From Pseudomonadota bacterium (GTDB lineage: Bacteria > Pseudomonadota > Alphaproteobacteria > Acetobacterales > Acetobacteraceae): a DNA stretch of 8,825 nucleotides. Location of the stretch: NCBI GenBank assembly GCA_021805485.1, contig JAJZFF010000475.1, forward strand, positions 1 to 8,825, read 5' to 3'. This document shows, in pieces, positions 1-5,682 of the stretch. Each line of letters starts with the position of its first letter. Position 1 is the stretch's first letter. A model generated the notes under the pieces. It saw only the letters and a program-made list of their open reading frames with translations. It did not search any database and was not told the DNA's origin. A program made the position numbers and the translations under genes.

Positions 1-267
1 GGTCTGCAGGGTGAGTTGCGCCTTCGCCACCGCGGTGACGACTTCCGTGATGTTGCCGCCGCCGGCGATCGCCTGCATCGACTGCGTCTCGGCCTGCTGG
101 CCGACCTGCACCGCGCCCTCGACCGCGCGCTGGAGCATGGCCCCGAAGCCGGCGCCGCCGGCGCTCTCGCCGTCCGTGACGGCGGCGGTCGGGCCGGCCC
201 CGGGGGCAGCGTCGGCGGCGCGATAGGCCGCGGCGGCGAGTTGCGGGGCGACGGCGAGCGGTTTCAT
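1..267 (-). CDS. fliE: Flagellar hook-basal body protein FliE (partial, C-terminus beyond the left edge)
   Basis: FliE joins the MS ring to the proximal rod of the flagellum and is needed for export of rod proteins. The 89 visible residues start MKPLAVAP. They carry an Ala/Gly-rich N-terminal part, then FGAMLQRAVEGAVQVGQQAE and a segment reading NITEVVTAVAKAQLTLQT. This last segment is the helical C-terminal region typical of FliE. Family members are usually about 100-110 residues, so only the last 10-20 residues are missing. The ATG shares bases with the flgC stop (ATGA overlap) and has no good Shine-Dalgarno, so translation is probably coupled to flgC. The order flgB-flgC-fliE is the common rod cluster and strongly supports the call. 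Confidence 0.93.
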   Translation of the reverse strand, partial: MKPLAVAPQLAAAAYRAADAAPGAGPTAAVTDGESAGGAGFGAMLQRAVEGAVQVGQQAETQSMQAIAGGGNITEVVTAVAKAQLTLQT

Positions 268-671
268 TTCAGCAGGCCGATGACCCGCGTGAGCATCGTC
301 CGCGTCGCCGACATCACCGAGAGATTGGCCGAATAGGTCCGCTGGGCGTCGCGCATGTCCATCAACTCGATGAACGGATCGACGTTCGGCGCCTGCACGT
401 AGCCCTGCGCGTCGGCCGCCGGGCTGGCGGGGTCGAAGCGCTTCTGGAACGGCCGCTGATCCTGGCCGATCTTCTTCACCTGCACGGTGTCGGCGCCGAG
501 GGCGCGGTCGAGCCGGTTGGCGAAGCTGATGGTCTTGCGCCGGTATGGCGCCGCGCCGGGCGACGAGCCGGTGGTGTCCTGGTTGGCGATGTTCTCCGCG
601 ACCACGCGCAGCCGCGTCGCCTGCGCGTCCAGCCCGCGGGCGGAGATGGTGAGGGCTTTCTCGAGGTCCAT
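264..671 (-). CDS. flgC: Flagellar proximal rod protein FlgC
   Basis: FlgC is a structural protein of the proximal rod, exported by the flagellar type III apparatus. The protein is 135 residues, normal for the family. The N-terminal rod signature is at about residues 11-35 (ARGLDAQATRLRVVAENIAN followed by QDTTG), and a conserved PYRRKTISF follows at 42-50. The C-terminal helix, about residues 97-135, contains VDPFIELMDMRDAQRTYSAN and ends in VIGLLK. The ATG at 671 is preceded by GGAG nine bases upstream. The gene lies 29 bases after flgB and overlaps fliE by four bases, consistent with one operon. Nothing is unusual and no key segment is missing. Confidence 0.96.
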   Translation of the reverse strand: MDLEKALTISARGLDAQATRLRVVAENIANQDTTGSSPGAAPYRRKTISFANRLDRALGADTVQVKKIGQDQRPFQKRFDPASPAADAQGYVQAPNVDPFIELMDMRDAQRTYSANLSVMSATRTMLTRVIGLLK

Positions 672-700
672 GTCGATCGTCTCCGCTTGCGCCCGCCCGC

Positions 701-1099
701 TCAGGTGGCCGCCGTCTTGAACATCAGGAGGTAGGTTTTGTAGATGTTGGTGACGAATTCGTGGCTGCTGCCGGTATCGGCCAGCTTGACCATTTCGTCC
801 TCCAGCGGCACCGCGTTGCCGTCCGGCGCGCGCTCGGTGGGCTTGATGCGCTTGCTCGCCGAGGGCGGATCGCCGGTGGCGACGAGATGCAGCGGATTGG
901 TCCGCGTCGGCGCCAGTTCAGCGCCCCCAGCGATGCCACCTGCGGCGGCAAGGGTGGCGGCGAAGGGCTGCAGATCGCGCTCCTGCCAGCCCGGCGTGTC
1001 GGCATTGGCGATGTTCTGCGAGATCAGCACCTGCCGCTGATCGAGCCAGGCCAGGCGCTGGTCGGCGAGCGAGAACAGCGCGACGTCGCCGGCGCTCAT
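701..1099 (-). CDS. flgB: Flagellar proximal rod protein FlgB
   Basis: FlgB is a proximal-rod component of the flagellar basal body, exported through the flagellar type III system. From the ATG at 1099 the product is 132 residues, the usual size. It shows the rod-protein motif ISQNIANADTPGWQERDL at about residues 26-43 and a C-terminal helix of about residues 111-132 (SSHEFVTNIYKTYLLMFKT). The frame stays open upstream to an ATG at 1288. That would add 63 Arg/Pro-rich residues unlike any FlgB and would run into the 3' end of the neighbouring hydrolase gene, so I reject it. No strong Shine-Dalgarno is visible before 1099, which lowers certainty about the exact start but not about the identity. 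Confidence 0.94.
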   Translation of the reverse strand: MSAGDVALFSLADQRLAWLDQRQVLISQNIANADTPGWQERDLQPFAATLAAAGGIAGGAELAPTRTNPLHLVATGDPPSASKRIKPTERAPDGNAVPLEDEMVKLADTGSSHEFVTNIYKTYLLMFKTAAT

Positions 1100-1220
1100 G
1101 ACCGAGGCCGGATCGGCGAGGGGCGGCGGGACGGGAGGGGCATGGCACGGGCTCCGCAGGGATCCGCAGCCATTGTCTCCGTCAGGGGCTGAACATTCGG
1201 TAAACCGCCGAGCCTCGCGT
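1100..1220. promoter_or_regulatory. Gap between the hydrolase gene and flgB, probable flagellar promoter region
   Basis: This 121-base gap separates the phaEC-hydrolase unit from the flagellar rod cluster, so a promoter for flgB should lie here. Read toward flgB it holds the most AT-rich patch of the gap at about 1187-1206 (GGTTTACCGAATGTTCAG). No GG-N10-GC sigma-54 signature points toward flgB, and I cannot fix a -35/-10 pair. No terminator hairpin with a T-run is visible for the hydrolase gene. The promoter call is inference from position. Confidence 0.4.
1143..1158 (+). promoter_or_regulatory. Sigma-54-like -24/-12 motif facing away from flgB
   Basis: TGGCACG, four bases, CCGCA. The spacing between the invariant GG (1144-1145) and GC (1156-1157) is exactly ten bases, and the -24 half matches the consensus TGGCACG fully. 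The -12 half is CCGC rather than TTGC. It faces rightward into the 3' end of the hydrolase gene, where no plus-strand gene is evident, so it may be a chance match. Confidence 0.2.
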
Positions 1221-2108
1221 TCACCCCGGCGTCGCGGGCCCGATTTCGGCCCTCTGCGCGCGCGGAGGATGGTCGGCGCGGCGGGCATGCGGCAGGGCGC
1301 GCGGCACCGCCGGGCCGGCGAGAAAGTCCGTGATCAGCCCCGCGATCTCCTCGGGCGCTTCCCAGATCGCGCGATGGCCCAGATCGGCGAGGATCTCGAG
1401 CCTCGCGCCGGGGATCCGCGTCGCGAGCAGGGCCGAATTGCCGGGCCGAACGAGCACGTCGTCGCCTCCGGTGGCGACCAGGGTCGCGGCGGCGATCCGC
1501 GGCAGGCTGAAGTAGGTGTCGAACGTCCACAGCGCCTGCCTCTGCCGCCGCGCGACGAAGGTCGGGGTGGGATGCATCAGTTCGCGATGCATCTGCCGTT
1601 CGACGGCGATCGCATTGGCCGCGAGATAGGCCGGCGAGTAGGTGACCGCCCAGGCCTCGCGGGCCGCGTCCTCGAAACTGAGCCCGTCGACCATGAACAG
1701 CCGCCGCAGCACCGACCAGGGCGCGGAGTGGGACCAGATGCCGCCGCAGAACGTGCCGAACAGGATCAGCCGGCCGACCCGGTCCGGGAAGCGGATCGCC
1801 AGCTCCTGCGCGATGCCGCCGCCCATCGAAAAGCCGAGGACATGACTGCGCGGAATATCGAGCGCGCTCAGCAGAGCGGCGACGTCGGCGGCCTGCTCGT
1901 GCAGCCCGTAGCCGTGCGTCGGCTTCTCGCTCAGCCCGGTTCCGCGATTGTCGAACACGATCACCCGGTGGCGCTCGGCCAGGCGGGAAACGAACGCCTC
2001 CGGCCAGGCGGCGCCGCTCTGGCGGAACCCGGCGATGAGGCAGAGGGCCGGTCCCGTCCCCGTCTGCGTGCAGTTCAGACCGACGCGCGCAGTGGGGACG
2101 AGCACCAT
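1221..2108 (-). CDS. Alpha/beta-fold hydrolase
   Basis: This is a serine hydrolase of the alpha/beta fold, 295 residues, probably cytoplasmic since no signal peptide is visible. Landmarks are VIVFDNRGTGLSEKP at about residues 49-63, the nucleophile elbow GFSMGGG with Ser94, a predicted acid at Asp216 or Asp217 in GGDDVLV, and His245 in LGHRAIWE. The layout resembles the 3-oxoadipate enol-lactonase/esterase branch, but the substrate cannot be read from sequence. The ATG at 2108 has AAAGG nine bases upstream. The gene follows phaC by 48 bases on the same strand, so it may be co-transcribed with the polymer synthase. It could act on a hydroxyacyl ester, lactone or oligomer, which is inference only. 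The last 28 or so residues are a Pro/Arg/Ala-rich tail beyond the normal end of the fold. Confidence 0.85.
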   Translation of the reverse strand: MVLVPTARVGLNCTQTGTGPALCLIAGFRQSGAAWPEAFVSRLAERHRVIVFDNRGTGLSEKPTHGYGLHEQAADVAALLSALDIPRSHVLGFSMGGGIAQELAIRFPDRVGRLILFGTFCGGIWSHSAPWSVLRRLFMVDGLSFEDAAREAWAVTYSPAYLAANAIAVERQMHRELMHPTPTFVARRQRQALWTFDTYFSLPRIAAATLVATGGDDVLVRPGNSALLATRIPGARLEILADLGHRAIWEAPEEIAGLITDFLAGPAVPRALPHARRADHPPRAQRAEIGPATPG

Positions 2109-2156
2109 ACGGGAGAGCCTTTCGTCACGAGTGCAGCCCGGCGAGCCACGGCCCGA

Positions 2157-3248
2157 TTACCGGGCCGCGAGCCACCCGACAATCAGGTCCTGCAGCTTCT
2201 GCTGCGAGCGACTGCAGAAAATCCCGATGTGGCCACCGCTGACCGCCGCTTCCGTGTAGTCCCGGGCGCCGACGCACGCGCGGAGCGCCTTGCTCGCAGG
2301 GGGCGGGATGATGTGATCGGTCTCGCTGTAGATGTTGAGCACCGGCATCGTCACGGCACCGAGATCGACCGCGCGCCCGCCCACGACCAGCTCCCCCGCC
2401 GCCAGCTTGTTGCCCTGATACAGATCCTTGAGCCACTGGCGGGCCGATTCGCCGGTATGCGCGGGCCGGTCGGCGAGCCATTTCTCCATCCGCAGGAAGT
2501 TCATCAGGCTGGCGCGGTCCTGCCCGACCTGCAGCAGGGTGAGATTGTATTTGGCGAGGGTGCGGAACGGCGTCATCAGCGAGAACATCGCCCCGCCCAC
2601 GTCTCCGGGCACGTTGCCCATCGTGTCGATCAGCAGGTCGATGTCGCCGGGGTTCAGTCCGCGCGTCCAGACATTCATGAAGCCGCGGTCGCCCCGGGTC
2701 TCGCGCTTGTCGGCATGAAAATCGACCGGGGTGACGCAGGTGATCAGCGTACGCACCCGTGCCGGATGGAGCGCGGCATAGCACAGCGCGATGACGCCGC
2801 CCTGGCAGATGCCGAGCAGGTTGATGGCGTCGATGGCGTGGCGCTCGCAGATGGTCTCGACGAACTCGTCGAGATACAGCTCCAGCAGATCGCCGAAATC
2901 GTCGAACCGGTCGGCCGGGGTCGGATGGCCCCAGTCGAGCACGTAGACATCGCAGCCGGACTTCGCGAGGCCGCGCAGGAACGACCGGTCGTCCTGCAGG
3001 TCGAGCACGGTCCATCGGCCGACCATCGCATAGAGCACCAGCACCGGCGTCGCGATGCGCGGCGGCGCGTCCGGTACCAGCCGGTAGAGCGTGCGGCCAT
3101 TGATGCGGCGGATCTCCTGGCGTGGCGTGACCGCGAGGTCGACATCGTCGTCGCGGATGCCGCTGAGCAGCGTGGCCGCCTGGGCGGCCCTGGTGGCGAA
3201 GCCGAGCAGCTCCGCAAAGTCGGGGACTCCCTTCGTGTCCTTCGTCAT
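2157..3248 (-). CDS. phaC: Class III poly(3-hydroxyalkanoate) synthase catalytic subunit PhaC
   Basis: PhaC polymerises (R)-3-hydroxyacyl-CoA into polyhydroxyalkanoate, releasing CoA, at the granule surface. Class III enzymes need PhaE as partner. The product is 363 residues, close to the usual class III size of about 355 and far shorter than class I/II enzymes of about 560-600. The modified lipase box is GICQGG with nucleophile Cys148. The remaining triad residues are Asp311 in SETDHIIPP and His340 in SGGHIGI. YVLDWGHP at 102-109 and NIYSETDH at 305-312 are also conserved blocks. The ATG at 3248 forms an ATGA overlap with the phaE stop and has GGAGG five bases upstream, which fixes the start. 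The preceding gene is phaE, confirming the class III assignment. Confidence 0.95.
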   Translation of the reverse strand: MTKDTKGVPDFAELLGFATRAAQAATLLSGIRDDDVDLAVTPRQEIRRINGRTLYRLVPDAPPRIATPVLVLYAMVGRWTVLDLQDDRSFLRGLAKSGCDVYVLDWGHPTPADRFDDFGDLLELYLDEFVETICERHAIDAINLLGICQGGVIALCYAALHPARVRTLITCVTPVDFHADKRETRGDRGFMNVWTRGLNPGDIDLLIDTMGNVPGDVGGAMFSLMTPFRTLAKYNLTLLQVGQDRASLMNFLRMEKWLADRPAHTGESARQWLKDLYQGNKLAAGELVVGGRAVDLGAVTMPVLNIYSETDHIIPPPASKALRACVGARDYTEAAVSGGHIGIFCSRSQQKLQDLIVGWLAAR

Positions 3249-3988
3249 GCGTCCCTCCGCTTCCGGGCCGGAGCCCGCGCTGCCGGTGGCGTGGCGCCGG
3301 CCTGCTTCTTCATTGCGCGCAGCTCCCGGCGCAGCGCATGGGTCTCGCGCTGCAGGTCGTGGAGGCGCTGGTAGACGTCGGTCATCTCGGTCCGTGTCGG
3401 CAGATCGACGGCGTTGGCCAGGCGCTCTCCGAACCGGCGCGCCTCGTTGCGGTAGCCCATCGCCGCCCGCAGCACCCGCTGCAGCAGAGTGGCGAATTCC
3501 GCCGAGCGGTTGAACTCCATCAGGGTCTGATCGAGCACGTTGTTCAGGATGTCCATCGCATCGCCGGCGCCGGGCAGCGCCGGCGCGCCTTCGGTGCGGC
3601 GCGCCGCCATCTCGGCCTGGAAGCGCTGCGTGGTGCGCAGCCACAGCGGCAGCGCGGCGAGCATGAGCTGGCTGGCCGCGGCCAGCAGCTCCGCCGCGGG
3701 GGCGAGCGAGGGCAGCGCCTTGCCGTCCAGCAGGGGCAGATCGGAGAATTGCGGCAGGGCGAAAATGCGCTGCAGCTCGGCGAGCAGGGGCGCGAAGGCG
3801 TCCGGCCAGGCGGTCGGCGTCCGCAGCCGGTCGGCCATGGCCTGTGCGGCCGGCAGGCCGCGGTTGGTCAGCACCGACTGCCAGCCGGTCGCGATCGCCG
3901 ACCACATCTCCCACGCGGCGGCGAGGGACCGGCGCATCGGATCGCCGCCGCCGCCGAATGGATCGAAGCTGTTCGCTGCCTCGCTCAT
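3245..3988 (-). CDS. phaE: Class III polyhydroxyalkanoate synthase subunit PhaE
   Basis: PhaE is the non-catalytic partner of class III PhaC. It forms a complex with PhaC and is required for synthase activity. The product is 247 residues. The N-terminal part is rich in Trp and Ala helices (AAAWEMWSAIATGWQSVL at about 23-40). A conserved central region contains FNRSAEFATLLQRVLRAAM, and a C-terminal heptad-like helix at about 190-225 (DLPTRTEMTDVYQRLHDLQR, then ETHALRREL) is the PhaE hallmark. The tail is basic and Ala-rich. Well-studied PhaE proteins are about 350 residues as I recall, so this one is short. The ATG at 3988 has GAGGGG four bases upstream. It lies 49 bases after the carrier gene and overlaps phaC by four bases. 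Confidence 0.9.
   Translation of the reverse strand: MSEAANSFDPFGGGGDPMRRSLAAAWEMWSAIATGWQSVLTNRGLPAAQAMADRLRTPTAWPDAFAPLLAELQRIFALPQFSDLPLLDGKALPSLAPAAELLAAASQLMLAALPLWLRTTQRFQAEMAARRTEGAPALPGAGDAMDILNNVLDQTLMEFNRSAEFATLLQRVLRAAMGYRNEARRFGERLANAVDLPTRTEMTDVYQRLHDLQRETHALRRELRAMKKQAGATPPAARAPARKRRDA
3254..3258 (-). promoter_or_regulatory. Shine-Dalgarno of phaC, inside the end of phaE
   Basis: GGAGG on the minus strand, five bases before the phaC ATG at 3248 and inside the last codons of phaE. It sets the phaC start and implies coupled translation of the two synthase subunits. Confidence 0.75.
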
Positions 3989-4037
3989 CGCACCCCTCGC
4001 GCGCTGCCGCCGCGCCGCCGTGCCGGGACCGGGGGCC

Positions 4038-5348
4038 TCATTTGTTCACCAGTTGCGGCTGGATCGCGAGGATCAGCACACCGCCCACGGCCATGATGCC
4101 GCCGAAGACATAGAGCGCCGCGGCGGCACTGTGCGTCGTCTCGGTCAGCCAGCCGACCAGGAAGGTGCTGGCGAACCCGGCGATGTTGCCGAGCGAGTTG
4201 ACGAAGGCGATGCCCGCGGCGGCGGCGGCGCCGCCGAGGAACGCGGCGGGCAGGCACCAGAACGACGCCTGCGCCGAGGATGCGCCCGCCGCCGCGATGG
4301 TCAGCCCGACCATCGCCAGGAGCGGGTCGGCGCCGGCGAACCCGGTCAGCACCAGGCCCGCGGCACAGATCAGCGCCGGCAGCATCGTGTGCCAGCGACG
4401 CTCGCGCATGCGGTCGGCGCTGGCATTGACGCCCACCATGGCCACGATCGCGACGATGTAGGGAACCGCGCTCAGCAGGCCGATATGCAGCGGATCGCTC
4501 ACGCCGGTGCGCTTGATCAGCGACGGCAGCCAGAAACTGATGATGTAGATGCCGCAGACGATGCTGAAATAGATCACGCCGAGCAGCCACACCCGCGCAT
4601 CGGTGAACGCCTGCGACAGGTGCGAGTGGCCGGACTTCTCCTGCTCCTCGTGGCCGATATTGGTCGCGATCAGGCGCTTTTCGTCATCGGTCAGCCAGCG
4701 GACATCGGAGACGCGGTCGCGCAGATAGACCAGCGTGACGATGCCGAGCAGGATCGAGGGGATGGTCTCGATCAGGAACAGCCACTGCCACCCCGAGAGC
4801 CCCTGGGTGCCGCTGACCTCCTTCAGGATCCAGCCGGACAGCGGCCCGCCGAGGATGCTCGCGGTCGGGATCGCGGCCAGGAAGATCGCGGTGATCCGGC
4901 CGCGCCGGCGGGCGGGGAACCAGTAGGTCAGATAGAGCAGGATGCCGGGGATGAAACCCGCTTCGGCGACGCCGAGCAGAAACCGCAGGGCGTAGAACTG
5001 GAACGGCGTGTGCACGAAGCACATCAGCGCCGAGATGATGCCCCAGGTGATCATGATCCGCGCGATCCAGATGCGGGCCCCGACGCGCAGCATGATGACA
5101 TTGCTCGGCACCTCGAACAGCACGTATCCGAGGAAGAATATGCCGGCGCCGAACCCATAGACGGTCTCGCTGAATTGCAGCTCTTTCAGCATCTGCAACT
5201 TGGCGAACCCGACATTCACCCGGTCGAGATAGGCCGCGAGATAGCAGATGAAGAGAAACGGCACGATCCGCAGCGTCACCTTCCTGTACGCGTCGTCCTC
5301 CAGACCTGCCCGGACATCGTCGTGGGTCGTTCCGATCGCTGATTGCAC
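4038..5348 (-). CDS. MFS transporter, anion:cation symporter (ACS) family
   Basis: This is a secondary carrier of the inner membrane with about 12 transmembrane helices, 436 residues from the GTG at 5348. ACS-family landmarks are YLDRVNVGFAKLQM at about 40-53, GYVLFEVPSNVIM at 74-86, the FLLGVAEAGFIPG block at 123-135, GWQWLFLIETIPSILLG at 186-202 after the helix 5 region, and GNIAGFASTFLVGWL near 387-401. Relatives move organic anions such as tartrate, phthalate, galactarate or 4-hydroxyphenylacetate with protons; the substrate here is unknown. A start at the ATG 5378 would lack a ribosome site, and the longer frame to 5558 adds Arg-rich residues before the first helix. phaE follows after 49 bases, so the carrier may be co-expressed with polymer synthesis genes. 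Confidence 0.9.
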   Translation of the reverse strand: MQSAIGTTHDDVRAGLEDDAYRKVTLRIVPFLFICYLAAYLDRVNVGFAKLQMLKELQFSETVYGFGAGIFFLGYVLFEVPSNVIMLRVGARIWIARIMITWGIISALMCFVHTPFQFYALRFLLGVAEAGFIPGILLYLTYWFPARRRGRITAIFLAAIPTASILGGPLSGWILKEVSGTQGLSGWQWLFLIETIPSILLGIVTLVYLRDRVSDVRWLTDDEKRLIATNIGHEEQEKSGHSHLSQAFTDARVWLLGVIYFSIVCGIYIISFWLPSLIKRTGVSDPLHIGLLSAVPYIVAIVAMVGVNASADRMRERRWHTMLPALICAAGLVLTGFAGADPLLAMVGLTIAAAGASSAQASFWCLPAAFLGGAAAAAGIAFVNSLGNIAGFASTFLVGWLTETTHSAAAALYVFGGIMAVGGVLILAIQPQLVNK

Positions 5349-5353
5349 TTCAT

Positions 5354-5360
5354 CCTCCCC
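5354..5360 (-). promoter_or_regulatory. Shine-Dalgarno deciding a GTG start for the MFS transporter
   Basis: GGGGAGG on the minus strand, five bases before the GTG at 5348. The match to the 16S tail is strong and the spacing good, so I prefer this start over the in-frame ATG at 5378, inside which this site would otherwise be coding. Confidence 0.7.
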
Positions 5361-5381
5361 GGTAATTGTTCTGAGCATGGC

Positions 5382-5416
5382 GCCAACGCGGCCGCCGCCC
5401 CTGCGCGCACGTTGGC
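5382..5416. repeat. Spaced inverted repeat GCCAACG / CGTTGGC upstream of the transporter
   Basis: GCCAACG at 5382-5388 and its exact complement CGTTGGC at 5410-5416, separated by 21 bases. It begins 34 bases before the transporter GTG and may be a pair of operator half-sites or an mRNA stem in the leader. Confidence 0.45.
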
Positions 5417-5445
5417 ATCGTCCTTCGTCTTTCGGCCAGGCCCGT

Positions 5446-5462
5446 CCTGCCCGTCGGGCAGG
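5446..5462. repeat. 17-base perfect dyad CCTGCCCGTCGGGCAGG
   Basis: Two 8-base arms (CCTGCCCG and CGGGCAGG) around one central base, about 100 bases upstream of the transporter start. It is either an operator for a dimeric regulator, a short hairpin, or a copy of a dispersed palindrome. TGCCCG-N-CGGGCA elements are common in some alphaproteobacterial genomes, as I recall. Confidence 0.5.
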
Positions 5463-5520
5463 GTGGTCGGCGATCAGGCGTGTCCGCCCTGGCGCTCGGC
5501 GGCGCCGTTGAACACCGAAC

Positions 5521-5532
5521 TCTGAATTCAGA
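5521..5532. repeat. 12-base perfect palindrome TCTGAATTCAGA
   Basis: A perfect palindrome in an AT-richer pocket of an otherwise very GC-rich gap, 173-184 bases upstream of the transporter GTG. The size and symmetry suit a dimeric regulator site. No direct evidence links it to a protein. Confidence 0.4.
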
Positions 5533-5682
5533 ATGCCAAAGCCGAAGCGCCCTGTCAAGCGCCGCCATGCCGCCGCACCCGGAGCCGCGAATGCAGCCGG
5601 GGCGGCCGGCTCCGCGCACCGGAGCGCGCAAAGCGCGGCGTCGGGTCCTGACCCCTCGGCGTCGCTCGGACGCGGCGCCGGA

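Larger units (their letters stand above)
5349..5682. other. Intergenic region with several dyads upstream of the transporter
   Basis: This 334-base region lies between the methyltransferase gene and the transporter gene and holds no gene I can support. A plus-strand frame beginning at 5533 runs on as an antisense shadow of the methyltransferase. Three dyads lie at 5382-5416, 5446-5462 and 5521-5532. Two small GC hairpins, GCTCCG/CGGAGC at 5609-5625 and CGCGC/GCGCG at 5625-5637, follow the methyltransferase stop and might help end its transcript, but no T-run follows on either strand. The promoter of the transporter unit should be here, yet I cannot identify a -35/-10 pair. Confidence 0.6.

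Noticed and set aside
1100..1220. Sigma-54 promoter reading toward flgB
   Set aside because: No GG-N10-GC match on the minus strand resembles the full consensus; the best candidate has the wrong spacing.
1100..1288. N-terminal extension of FlgB to the ATG at 1288
   Set aside because: It would overlap the end of the hydrolase gene and add basic Pro-rich residues not found in FlgB.
1098..3374. Open frame of 758 codons on the plus strand
   Set aside because: It lies antisense to the hydrolase, phaC and the end of phaE, all of which have recognisable catalytic motifs. The translation is Arg/Ala/Gly-rich with no domain, as expected for a high-GC shadow.
2157..3914. Longer PhaC reading frame starting at 3914
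   Set aside because: The extra N-terminal residues are low-complexity and out of frame with PhaE over the same DNA. The ATG at 3248 has GGAGG and gives the family length.
3540..5342. Open frame of 600 codons on the plus strand
   Set aside because: Antisense to phaE and the transporter; the translation is rich in Asp, Gln and Arg repeats with no recognisable family.
5609..5637. GC hairpins after the methyltransferase gene as a Rho-independent terminator
   Set aside because: Stems are short (5-6 pairs) and no T-run follows on the minus strand.
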